NCBI RefSeq assembly: GCF_004296335.1
Contig: NZ_SGIU01000001.1
Coordinates: 1,713,290-1,777,289, forward strand
Length of the DNA stretch: 64,000 nt
Direction: 5' to 3'
From: Flagellimonas allohymeniacidonis
GTDB lineage: Bacteria > Bacteroidota > Bacteroidia > Flavobacteriales > Flavobacteriaceae
Shown: in pieces, positions 19,683-27,536 of the stretch
Layout of the letters: the number at the start of each line of letters is the position of its first letter
Numbering within the stretch: position 1 is the stretch's first letter
The notes under the pieces: model-generated
Seen by the model: the letters and a program-made list of their open reading frames with translations, nothing else
Told to the model about the DNA's origin: nothing
Databases searched by the model: none
Made by a program: the position numbers and the translations under genes

Positions 19683-20681
19683 CTATAGTTTATGTTGTAA
19701 AAATGGATAGTCTTCTTGTTCGTAAACCATGTCATATAATTGCTGCACAGGAGGGAAATCGGATTCTTCCGCGAACTTCTCACATTCAGAAACTAAATCC
19801 TTCACCCTTTTGTCCATCACCTTGATTTCCTCTTCCGTGGCATACCCTTTTTCCAAGATCACATCTTTGACTTGGGTGATTGGGTCTATTTTTTTGTATT
19901 CTTCCACCTCTTCCTTGGTTCGGTAGTGCTGCGCATCAGACATTGAATGTCCTCGGTAACGATAGGTTTTCATTTCCAGGAATGTGGGCCCACCACCTGT
20001 TCTTGCCCTTTCAACCGCTTTATCAACTTCCTTGGCCACAATCGCTGGATCCATCCCATCCACATCGGTACAGGGCATTTCATATCCCAGTCCCAGTTTC
20101 CATATTTCTGTGGAGTAAGATGTTCTTGCTACGGAAGTCCCCATAGCATAACCGTTATTCTCACATATAAAAACCACAGGAAGCTGCCACAACATGGCCA
20201 GGTTGAAAGCTTCGTGTAACGAACCTTGTCTTACCGCACCGTCACCCATGTAGCAAAGAGTCACTGCATCCCGTTTAAAATATTTGTCTGCAAATGCAAG
20301 ACCTGCACCTAAAGGAATCTGTCCTCCAACAATACCATGTCCTCCATAAAAACGATGTTCTTTGGAGAAGATGTGCATGGAACCACCCATACCTTTTGAG
20401 GTACCTGTGACCTTCCCGAAGAGTTCCGCCATTACCTTACGGGGATCAACGCCCATACCAATGGGTTGAACATGGTTTCGATATGCTGTGATCATACGAT
20501 CTTTCGAAAGGTCCATGGCGTGCAACGAACCTGCCAAAACAGCTTCTTGACCATTATATAAATGGAGAAAACCTCTAACTTTTTGTTGAATATATACAGC
20601 GGCCAATTTGTCCTCGAACTTTCTCCAGAACAACATGTCCTCATACCATTTTAAGTAAACTTCTTTGGTGATTTTTTTCAT
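19683..20681 (-). CDS. pdhA: Pyruvate dehydrogenase E1 component, alpha subunit
   Basis: 332-residue thiamine diphosphate enzyme subunit that decarboxylates pyruvate. The ThDP/Mg motif runs from YMGDGAVRQGSLHEAFN to CENNGYAMGT (GDG...NN). The phosphorylation-loop region YRYRGHSMSD is present, as in all E1-alpha. The beta subunit gene is not adjacent, which is usual in Flavobacteriaceae. First gene of the pdhA-pdhC unit; a TAnnTTTG element lies 43 nt upstream. Confidence 0.95.
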   Translation of the reverse strand: MKKITKEVYLKWYEDMLFWRKFEDKLAAVYIQQKVRGFLHLYNGQEAVLAGSLHAMDLSKDRMITAYRNHVQPIGMGVDPRKVMAELFGKVTGTSKGMGGSMHIFSKEHRFYGGHGIVGGQIPLGAGLAFADKYFKRDAVTLCYMGDGAVRQGSLHEAFNLAMLWQLPVVFICENNGYAMGTSVARTSYSTEIWKLGLGYEMPCTDVDGMDPAIVAKEVDKAVERARTGGGPTFLEMKTYRYRGHSMSDAQHYRTKEEVEEYKKIDPITQVKDVILEKGYATEEEIKVMDKRVKDLVSECEKFAEESDFPPVQQLYDMVYEQEDYPFLQHKL

Positions 20682-20723
20682 TAACGGTCGAATTAATTGA
20701 TTTTCTCCGGTTCAAGAGAAAAG

Positions 20724-20731
20724 CAAAAATA
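20724..20731 (-). promoter_or_regulatory. -7 promoter element of pdhA
   Basis: On the minus strand this reads TATTTTTG, a match to TAnnTTTG, 43 nt ahead of the pdhA ATG. No clear -33 TTG was seen. Confidence 0.45.
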
Positions 20732-20764
20732 CATATATATCTGTTTTGTAAAAAGAATTGTTTT

Positions 20765-21256
20765 TTAAGAATCCCCTAAAAATGAATTGCCAAAAGCCAA
20801 AGGCAAAATATCGGCCATTGAGGAACATTTAAAAATAGGCCCTTTTTCCGCTTGAAGCAATATGGCAATGGGCGATTCTTGACGTTGTTCGTACTCCATA
20901 ATGGACTGCCTACAGTTGCCACAGGGAGCGGCAGGAACGTCAACCACATGGTTTTTTGACGCAGCGCTTATGGCTATTGAAATAATGCGTACGCCTGGGA
21001 ACCTTGCCCCGGCTTGAAAAACCGCAACACGCTCGGCGCATAGTCCAGAAGGATAGGAGGCATTTTCTTGATTATTTCCGATGACCACTTCCCCATTTTC
21101 CAGAAGCAGTGCTGCTCCAACTTGAAAATTTGAGTAAGGCGCGTAGGCATCTTTGCGGGCAGAGATGGCAGTTTCCAGTAATTGCTTGTCAGAGGAAGAT
21201 AATTCATCTACATGATCATAAATGACCAATTCAAAGCCGACTTGTTTTTTTCTCAT
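20765..21256 (-). CDS. cdd: Cytidine deaminase
   Basis: 163-residue zinc hydrolase deaminating cytidine and deoxycytidine in pyrimidine salvage. Catalytic motifs: CAERVAVF (zinc Cys and catalytic Glu, about residues 79-86) and PCGNCRQ (two zinc Cys). Substrate loop NASYPSGL precedes the first motif. Length is normal for the homotetrameric type with a slightly extended N-terminus. It lies between porV and pdhA, an order common in this family. Confidence 0.94.
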   Translation of the reverse strand: MRKKQVGFELVIYDHVDELSSSDKQLLETAISARKDAYAPYSNFQVGAALLLENGEVVIGNNQENASYPSGLCAERVAVFQAGARFPGVRIISIAISAASKNHVVDVPAAPCGNCRQSIMEYEQRQESPIAILLQAEKGPIFKCSSMADILPLAFGNSFLGDS

Positions 21257-21283
21257 CGAGGTAGGATACTTCCCAAAAATAAG

Positions 21284-21307
21284 AAAACCTGTCGATGGAC
21301 AGGTTTT
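21284..21307 (-). terminator. Terminator after porV
   Basis: AAAACCTGTC at 21284-21293 pairs with GACAGGTTTT at 21298-21307 around a GATG loop. Read on the minus strand it is followed by TCTTATTTTT. It lies 21 nt beyond the porV stop. Confidence 0.75.
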
Positions 21308-21328
21308 TCTTTATATGTATCGTGTTCT

Positions 21329-22471
21329 TTAATCGTTGAAGTATTCTTCTCCAAAGTTGAAAGTAAGCGAGAAACGTAGGGTATTTTCTAAAGGATTTCG
21401 AACCTGGGAGGTTGAGAAAAGATAGGACAGGTCGATTTGTGCAGATTTAAATTGAAATCCTGCACCTAAAGTAAAGAACTGTCTTGCACCTTTTTCCTCA
21501 CTTTCATTAAAGTATCCCCCGCGAAGCATAAAAGCTTCTTGAAAACGGTATTCCGCCCCTAAGGCCCACGTGATTTCCTTTAGTTCCTCGCTGAAACCGT
21601 CAGGTGCATCACCAAACGACTCAAAAGCGCCGCTCAAAAATCCGATTTGTTGGTATTCGTCATTGTCCTCGGCGGTGATCAATCCGTCTCCAGTAAAATC
21701 TCTTGGCGTCGGTACCAATAATTTATTGAACTCGGCATGAAGGCCCAACACGTTGTCTTGGTCAAAAATGAAATCAAATCCACCCCCGAACTTTAAGTTT
21801 GTTGGCAAGAAATTCTCTTGACCTCCCTCATCGTATTGAATTTTACCTCCCAAATTGGAAATATTGAATCCAGCTCTCCAACGACCATCAAAACTGTTGT
21901 AGGCAATTTCCCTGGAACGGAAAAAACCCGCCACATCCACGGCAAATGAATTGGCCGCTTGGGAATCTTGGGTAGCGTCTTGGAATCTTAGGTTCGAGCT
22001 AATGAATCTAGCACCAACGGCCATGGAAAAGGTTTCACTCAATTTGAGGGAATATGATCCATCCACTGCAAATTCGTTAGGTTTCACCAATGTCGCGTCC
22101 TCGTCTATGGTTTGCCGGAGTTCGATTTCCCCAAGTCCAAAATATCGAAGGCTAAAGGCAAAGGCACTTCGATCATTGACTTTATTGTAGAAACTTGCGT
22201 TTAAGAGGGAAACATCGTTTACAATGCTTTCCAAATAGGGCGTATAACTGACTCCGACTCCTGTTTTTTGGGTAGCAAAGGCATATTTAGCGGGGTTCCA
22301 TTGCTGGGAGAATACATCAAAAGTGGTCGCCACTCCCATATCACCCATACCGGCTGCCCGGGCATCGGATGCTATTGTTAGGAACGGTACAGCGGTTGTA
22401 ATGGCTCTCTCTTGTTGTGCACTTAGGTGGGCGACTGCTAGCAAAACCGCCACTACTAGTAACTTTTTCAT
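21329..22471 (-). CDS. porV: PorV (LptO), type IX secretion outer-membrane protein
   Basis: 380-residue outer-membrane beta-barrel with a signal peptide (ending HLSAQ) and the typical opening ITTAVPFLTIASDARAAGMGDMG seen in shorter form in the FadL-like PorV family. It ends in an aromatic strand (TFNFGEEYFND). In the type IX system PorV shuttles cargo with C-terminal domains to the PorU sortase and the attachment complex. It is divergent from gldJ, another type IX gene. A porU gene, which I would expect in this neighbourhood, is absent. Confidence 0.92.
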   Translation of the reverse strand: MKKLLVVAVLLAVAHLSAQQERAITTAVPFLTIASDARAAGMGDMGVATTFDVFSQQWNPAKYAFATQKTGVGVSYTPYLESIVNDVSLLNASFYNKVNDRSAFAFSLRYFGLGEIELRQTIDEDATLVKPNEFAVDGSYSLKLSETFSMAVGARFISSNLRFQDATQDSQAANSFAVDVAGFFRSREIAYNSFDGRWRAGFNISNLGGKIQYDEGGQENFLPTNLKFGGGFDFIFDQDNVLGLHAEFNKLLVPTPRDFTGDGLITAEDNDEYQQIGFLSGAFESFGDAPDGFSEELKEITWALGAEYRFQEAFMLRGGYFNESEEKGARQFFTLGAGFQFKSAQIDLSYLFSTSQVRNPLENTLRFSLTFNFGEEYFND

Positions 22472-22854
22472 TTTTTGTTTTTAGCGTTAAAAATGTTGGG
22501 GCTAAAACACCCTTAACCTTATAATATGCATGAACATATTAGAACAAAACGAGCTTTTCCTTAAATTCTTGTGAAACAACCCATTTTTTTTAAGATGATT
22601 TTTAAGAAAATAGAATCTCGATATATCAAACTGGAAATGCAAAACATCCTGAATCGTTAAATCCAGTACTCTCCATACTATTTTCCATATGCGTGCGTTA
22701 ACACTACACAGACGGACATTTATATTGGTCGTTATTCTTGTAATGTTACAAAATATAATGGTCAATATTTCGTTATTAGGATTGGAAAATCAAAATCAAA
22801 TTGAAGTTGCAATGGGGGTAAAACCCTGAATTTAAAAGTACTCAAGCCCAAATT
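22472..22854. other. Intergenic region between porV and gldJ
   Basis: 383 nt, AT-rich, between divergent porV and gldJ, so both promoters must lie here. I find no exact TAnnTTTG element for either gene. An 87-codon frame on the minus strand (22502-22765) has no recognisable protein features and no homology that I can see with PorU; I treat it as non-coding. Confidence 0.6.
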
Positions 22855-24513
22855 ATGAAAAAACATCTTATCAAAGTTGTACTTTCTTGCGCCGTTGTTC
22901 TCGGAGGAATATCGAGCTGTAAAAACTCAAAATCCTCCTCTTCAAAAAATGTTTCTAGAGCCACTGGATGGAAAATCAATGCAAAAGAAGGCGGTTTTCA
23001 ATACAATTCCGATTTTAAGGAACAAGAAACCCCTCCTGGAACCGTATTTATAGAAGGTGGAACCTTTACCAAAGGTAAAGTGCAGGATGATATCATGCAC
23101 GATTGGAACAACACACCTACACAGCAACACGTTCAGTCCTTTTATATGGACGAAACGGAAGTTACCAACGTAATGTACCTCGAGTATTTGGATTATTTAA
23201 AGTCGGTATATCCTCCCGAAAATCCGAATTATGCGAATATTTATAAAGGAGCCCTTCCCGATACTTTGGTATGGAGAAACAGACTGGGCTTTAACGAAAC
23301 CATGACCAATAACTATTTGAGACACCCCGCTTATGCAGAGTATCCGGTGGTTGGAGTGAATTGGGTACAAGCATCACAGTACGCAGAATGGAGAACCGAT
23401 AGGGTAAACGAGGTCATGTTGGAACGTGAAGGGTACTTGGCAAAAGATGCGAAATATAAAGTTTTGAATGGTGAAATAGGTGGTACTTTTAGTACCGAGG
23501 CCTATTTGAACAACCCTGAATCAGTGTACTCCGGACAAATAGATTCTTTACAAGGAAAACAAAAAAAGGATTCCATTAACACTTTTGCCAAAAGAAGCAG
23601 CGGTGTTATTATGCCAGAATACAGACTGCCCACTGAGACTGAATGGGAATATGCGGCTCAGGCCTTAATTGGTTCCCGTGAGTACAACAACTATAGAGGT
23701 AGAAAAAAATATCCATGGGAAGGTGATTACACCCGAAACGGACAACGTGTAGGGCGTGGTGACCAATTGGCCAACTTTAAGCAAGGTAAAGGTGATTACG
23801 GCGGAATTGCAGGTTGGTCCGATGATGGAGCTGACATCACTGCTGAAGTAAAGTCATACAAGCCCAACGATTTTGGTCTTTATGATATGGCCGGGAATGT
23901 TTCTGAATGGGTAGCTGACGTTTATCGTCCCATTGTGGATGATGAAATCAGTGACTTTAACTACTATCGAGGTAATATCTTTATGAAAAAGGCTATCGGT
24001 GAAGATGGAAAGGTTAAAGTACTTGGAGATCAAATAAAATATGACACCTTACCCAATGGTAAAATTGTGGCAGTGAACCTTCCAGGTGAGATTGAAATGG
24101 TTCCTGTTGAAGAAGAAGATACCTATTTGAGAACAAATTTCGATTCGAGTGATAATAGAGGATACCGTGATGGCGATCCAGGTTCATCAAGATTCTTTGA
24201 ACGTTTCAGTGATGAGGCCGACAATCGCAAAATGTATGATTCTCCTAAGCACAAAGTTGAAAGAGATTCTACAGGAAAGCTGGTCCGTCAATATGATACT
24301 TCCAATTACAGAACTTCATTGATCAATGACGAGGTTCGTGTATATAAAGGAGGATCATGGAGAGACCGTGCGTTCTGGTTAGATCCTGCACAAAGAAGGT
24401 ATATGCCACAGTATATGGCCACGGACGATATCGGTTTCCGATGCGCCATGTCAAGAGTTGGCTCTAAATCGAAGACCAAGAACAAGACTATCCGCCATAA
24501 AAAAGCGCGATAA
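22855..24513 (+). CDS. gldJ: GldJ gliding motility lipoprotein
   Basis: 552-residue lipoprotein (lipobox GGISSCKN) with a formylglycine-generating-enzyme/sulfatase-modifying-factor-like domain: EGGTFTKG near residue 67, DETEVTN near 99, RLPTETEWEYAAQ near 260, and the C-terminal YKGGSWRDRAFWLDPA. GldJ is essential for gliding and type IX secretion in flavobacteria and probably acts with GldK/GldN at the periplasmic ring; the enzyme-like fold is thought not to be catalytic. It is followed by a strong terminator and murF. Confidence 0.95.
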   Translation: MKKHLIKVVLSCAVVLGGISSCKNSKSSSSKNVSRATGWKINAKEGGFQYNSDFKEQETPPGTVFIEGGTFTKGKVQDDIMHDWNNTPTQQHVQSFYMDETEVTNVMYLEYLDYLKSVYPPENPNYANIYKGALPDTLVWRNRLGFNETMTNNYLRHPAYAEYPVVGVNWVQASQYAEWRTDRVNEVMLEREGYLAKDAKYKVLNGEIGGTFSTEAYLNNPESVYSGQIDSLQGKQKKDSINTFAKRSSGVIMPEYRLPTETEWEYAAQALIGSREYNNYRGRKKYPWEGDYTRNGQRVGRGDQLANFKQGKGDYGGIAGWSDDGADITAEVKSYKPNDFGLYDMAGNVSEWVADVYRPIVDDEISDFNYYRGNIFMKKAIGEDGKVKVLGDQIKYDTLPNGKIVAVNLPGEIEMVPVEEEDTYLRTNFDSSDNRGYRDGDPGSSRFFERFSDEADNRKMYDSPKHKVERDSTGKLVRQYDTSNYRTSLINDEVRVYKGGSWRDRAFWLDPAQRRYMPQYMATDDIGFRCAMSRVGSKSKTKNKTIRHKKAR

Positions 24514-24536
24514 TACACTACAAAAGAGTATTTCTG

Positions 24537-24565
24537 GCCCCGACATTCCGTCGGGGCTTTTTTTT
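24537..24565 (+). terminator. Rho-independent terminator after gldJ
   Basis: GCCCCGAC and GTCGGGGC form an 8-bp stem around ATTCC (24537-24557), followed by eight T. It lies only 12 nt ahead of the murF ATG, so murF has either a promoter within the gldJ end or relies on read-through. Confidence 0.9.
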
Positions 24566-24576
24566 ATCTTCGGGGC

Positions 24577-25851
24577 ATGAATTTAGAACAGCTTCATCAA
24601 CTTTTTCTCGAGCATCCCACAGTTAGTACAGATACAAGGAAAATCACTCCAGATTGCCTGTTTTTTGCTTTAAAAGGACCCAACTTTAATGGAAATGAGT
24701 TTGCTTCGGAAGCCCTAAAAAAGGGAGCCGCCTACGCTGTAGTGGATGAGAAGAAATACAAGACTTCCAAACAGCACATTCTCGTGGAGGATGTTCTAGA
24801 AAGCCTTCAAAAGCTTTCCACATTCCACAGGAACTATTGCAATGCAAAAATCATCGCCTTAACGGGAAGTAACGGGAAAACGACTACCAAAGAGCTCATT
24901 TATGCCGTGCTTTCAAAAAAATATAATACCATAGCCACCCAAGGCAATCTGAACAATCATATCGGTGTCCCCTTGACCCTATTATCAATCAAAGAAGATA
25001 CCGAAATAGCTGTTGTGGAGATGGGTGCCAACCACCAGAAGGAAATTGCATTTTTGAGTTCCATTGCACAACCCGATTTTGGATACATCACCAACTTTGG
25101 AAAAGCCCATTTAGAAGGTTTTGGTGGTGTTGAAGGGGTCATTAAGGGGAAAAGCGAGCTTTATGACCACCTTATGGCCCATGATGAGCACATTTTTATG
25201 AATGCCGATGATCCTATTCAGCTTCAAAAATTGGAATCCTATGTAAAGAAAATAGGCTACAGTACCGAAAAGCACGAGTATTACACTATTAAATTTTTAG
25301 GTGCCAAACCTTTTGTTTCCTTGGAATTCGAAGGAACCAGGGCTAACACCCAGCTGGTTGGTGACTATAACTTTTCCAATTGTTGTGTTGCTGTTTTGAT
25401 AGGCAAATACTTCAATGTCCCCGTGGAAGACTTAAAAACAGCCCTTGAATCCTATGTACCTGACAATAATCGATCTCAAATAATCGATAAAAATGGGATT
25501 AAGGTAGTATTGGATGCTTATAACGCAAATCCGACCAGTATGCGTGCTGCGGTGGAAAACTTCAAAAACATGGAGTGGCCCAGTCCTATTCTTGTTTTGG
25601 GGGATATGTTCGAATTGGGCGAATCAGCGGCCATGGAACATCAAAGTATTGCTGACCTGTTAGCCTCTAAAGGGTTCGAACGGGTTTTTTTGGTGGGAGA
25701 AAATTTCTATGGCACCCAAAGTGGGTTTATGCGTTTTAAAACTTTTGATGATTTCAAAATCTACTTGGAAAGTAATCCGATAACAACAGGCAATATCCTG
25801 ATTAAGGGCTCACGTGGCATGGCTCTCGAGCGCACCTTGGATTTGCTTTGA
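24577..25851 (+). CDS. murF: UDP-N-acetylmuramoyl-tripeptide--D-alanyl-D-alanine ligase
   Basis: 424-residue Mur ligase adding D-Ala-D-Ala to the muramyl tripeptide, the last cytoplasmic step of the peptidoglycan precursor. The ATP loop is LTGSNGKTTTKEL (about residue 95); the family pattern continues with TQGNLNNHIGVPLTLL and the C-terminal LDAYNANPTSM and LVLGDMFELG. It stands alone, apart from the main mur cluster, directly after the gldJ terminator, an arrangement typical of the family. Confidence 0.95.
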   Translation: MNLEQLHQLFLEHPTVSTDTRKITPDCLFFALKGPNFNGNEFASEALKKGAAYAVVDEKKYKTSKQHILVEDVLESLQKLSTFHRNYCNAKIIALTGSNGKTTTKELIYAVLSKKYNTIATQGNLNNHIGVPLTLLSIKEDTEIAVVEMGANHQKEIAFLSSIAQPDFGYITNFGKAHLEGFGGVEGVIKGKSELYDHLMAHDEHIFMNADDPIQLQKLESYVKKIGYSTEKHEYYTIKFLGAKPFVSLEFEGTRANTQLVGDYNFSNCCVAVLIGKYFNVPVEDLKTALESYVPDNNRSQIIDKNGIKVVLDAYNANPTSMRAAVENFKNMEWPSPILVLGDMFELGESAAMEHQSIADLLASKGFERVFLVGENFYGTQSGFMRFKTFDDFKIYLESNPITTGNILIKGSRGMALERTLDLL

Positions 25852-25958
25852 ATCAATAACGGAATCTTAAATTTTTCAAAAACTTGCTGGTTTCCAACCC
25901 ATAACTTGAAATTATCCGGACGTTCCTTCGACCCATTGCATAACAAATCAATAAAGAG

Positions 25959-26333
25959 ATGGAACGAAACATTATCATTTTTGATGGAGAATGCAATCTT
26001 TGCAATGGGGTGGTTCACTGGTTATTAAAGTCCGCACCGCAGGAAACTTTTCAATTTGTTCCCTTTCAGTCCCCTTACGGACAGCAAATCCTTCAGGTCC
26101 ATGGTTTTCCATTAAACCAATTGGAGACCGTTATCCTTCTTGCCAACGAAAAGGTTTTCACCCACTCTGAGGGTTTCTTGAGAATACTATCTCAAATCCC
26201 TAAATGGAATTCCATTTCCAAACCTCTTCTTTGGGTGCCCCAATTTTTAAGGGATGGTATTTACAAATTGGCAGCGAAAAATCGTGTGCAATGGTTTGGC
26301 AAATCCAGAATTTGCTCTGTGAATTTTTCATAA
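25959..26333 (+). CDS. DCC-family thiol-disulfide oxidoreductase-like protein (DUF393)
   Basis: 124-residue protein opening with the family motif IIFDGECNLCNGVVHW, a thioredoxin-like CxxC site, and ending with KNRVQWFGKS, also typical of the DCC family. The C-terminus is shorter than most relatives by about ten residues. Predicted role is a thiol-disulfide exchange; no partner is known. It lies just upstream of the hibernation factor gene, with the palindromic operator for that gene between them. Confidence 0.8.
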   Translation: MERNIIIFDGECNLCNGVVHWLLKSAPQETFQFVPFQSPYGQQILQVHGFPLNQLETVILLANEKVFTHSEGFLRILSQIPKWNSISKPLLWVPQFLRDGIYKLAAKNRVQWFGKSRICSVNFS

Positions 26334-26366
26334 AACTTCTTCCCCTTCTTTTTTTAGATAAATCTT

Positions 26367-26410
26367 ATGACAAACGTCATTTTCGAGCATTGAATGTAAA
26401 GTTACATTTG
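26367..26410 (+). promoter_or_regulatory. Palindromic operator and -7 element of the hibernation factor gene
   Basis: Palindrome ATGACAAACGTCAT (26367-26380), 22 nt, then TACATTTG (26403-26410), a full match to TAnnTTTG. The coding start follows 24 nt later. No -33 TTG at the normal distance; the palindrome abuts that position. One of nine sites with identical geometry in this block. Confidence 0.85.
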
Positions 26411-26434
26411 AGTAAATCTTTAAAATAATATCAG

Positions 26435-26734
26435 ATGACGATTGATATCCAATATCAGAAAATGCAAGAGAGTGAATCTTTAAATACCATCTTAATCCGA
26501 AAATTGGATAAGTTGGCCAAAAAATATGAGTGGATCATAAAGGCCAACGTGCTCTTCAAGCTCAGCAATGACAAAACAGGAAGGGATAAAATCTGTGAAA
26601 TAGAACTCAGCGCACCTGGACCCAGAATCTTTGCAAAGTCCGTAATGGATGATTTTGAAAAGGCCTTGGTGGAGACCGTTCATGACCTTGACCGCCAATT
26701 GCAAAAGCGTCAAGAACAGTTTAAGACGTATTGA
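26435..26734 (+). CDS. hpf: Ribosome hibernation promoting factor / RaiA family
   Basis: 99-residue short-type HPF/RaiA protein with the beta-alpha fold pattern: MTIDIQYQKM as first strand, a basic helix (ESLNTILIRKLDKLAKKY), strands around ANVLFKL and CEIELSA, and the second helix from DFEKALVETVHDLDRQLQKR. It would bind the 30S decoding region and silence ribosomes in stationary or starved cells. It has its own promoter with the regulon palindrome, so it is predicted to respond together with the universal stress proteins downstream. Terminated by a palindromic hairpin. Confidence 0.88.
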   Translation: MTIDIQYQKMQESESLNTILIRKLDKLAKKYEWIIKANVLFKLSNDKTGRDKICEIELSAPGPRIFAKSVMDDFEKALVETVHDLDRQLQKRQEQFKTY

Positions 26735-26761
26735 TGAAATAAGCATAGATATTACAAAAAG

Positions 26762-26790
26762 AAATAGGGGCAATTGCCCCTATTTTTATT
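26762..26790. terminator. Bidirectional terminator between convergent genes
   Basis: AAATAGGGGCAATTGCCCCTATTT is a perfect 24-base palindrome at 26762-26785, with T-rich flanks on both strands (TTTTTATTT on plus, TTTCTTTTT on minus). A second hairpin CCTTGGCA/TGCCAAGG lies at 26794-26813. It serves hpf and the convergent TerB-like gene. Confidence 0.8.
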
Positions 26791-26838
26791 TCCCCTTGGC
26801 ATTATTGCCAAGGAAGATTTCTAGGTGGTTGTTACTTT

Positions 26839-27240
26839 CTAAACCATAAGCATCTGCAATCTTGCCAAAGCGATCAATTCAGCCTTATTCTTACCATAGG
26901 CTGCATTGGCAATGGCATTGGCCGTATCCAGAATCAAAACCTTTATATATGAATTGAACTTGTCTTCGTGTGCTTTATAAAACGCCTCAAAGTCTTCATA
27001 GCTTGATTTAGCATCTTTCTCATACTCCAAAAGCCAATCGAAGACGGTCTCAATTTGAAAAGCGGCATCTTCCCCATATTCGTCCACCATTTCATCCACA
27101 TCGAGCCAGTACTTTCGAATAAAGCTCTTAAGCTTGTCCAATTCCTTCGCATGGACACTTTTATCAGCACAGGCAATGGAATAAAACAGCTTGCCCAAAC
27201 TCTGATAAAACTCGTTTCCAATAATCTGTGATTGTACCAT
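26839..27240 (-). CDS. TerB-like helical protein
   Basis: 133 residues, all-helical, with the look of a TerB/DjlA-type domain: the first helices contain ACADKSVHAKELDKLKSFI, resembling the acidic D-x-x-V-x-x-x-E loop of that fold. TerB-like proteins occur in tellurite resistance and general stress gene sets, usually as membrane- or partner-associated scaffolds. No enzymatic motif. It has its own promoter carrying the same palindrome as hpf and the stress genes, which places it in the same predicted regulon. Confidence 0.6.
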   Translation of the reverse strand: MVQSQIIGNEFYQSLGKLFYSIACADKSVHAKELDKLKSFIRKYWLDVDEMVDEYGEDAAFQIETVFDWLLEYEKDAKSSYEDFEAFYKAHEDKFNSYIKVLILDTANAIANAAYGKNKAELIALARLQMLMV

Positions 27241-27268
27241 CCGTACCGTATTTTATGTATCTATATTT

Positions 27269-27312
27269 CAAAAATAAATGAGAAGCATCCCGCATCACAT
27301 GACATTTATCAA
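27269..27312 (-). promoter_or_regulatory. Palindromic operator and -7 element of the TerB-like gene
   Basis: Palindrome ATGACATTTATCAA (27299-27312), then 22 nt leftward to TATTTTTG (minus strand, 27276 to 27269), a full TAnnTTTG. The coding start is 28 nt further on. Same spacing as at the other sites although read on the opposite strand. Confidence 0.8.
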
Positions 27313-27536
27313 CTTTGGATACTAGGAAATAAGATTTTCATAATGAAATTGCTTCCGTAGAATGTTGGTGCTTCGTATTTTTAAGGCTAATGTTTTGAGA
27401 ATAGCAATTTGAAACAAGTCTTTGGTTTTTCATTTCTTGAATCATCACAAAAATAACCTTGGACAACCTTTTTGGGAGTCTTTAATTTGGATTCGGCATC
27501 GACAAAAAAATACAGGTTTTTAGAGAGAATAGCGAT

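Noticed and set aside
22502-22765. 87-codon frame on the minus strand between porV and gldJ
   Set aside because: AT-rich, no recognisable domain or signal, and it occupies the space where both promoters must lie.
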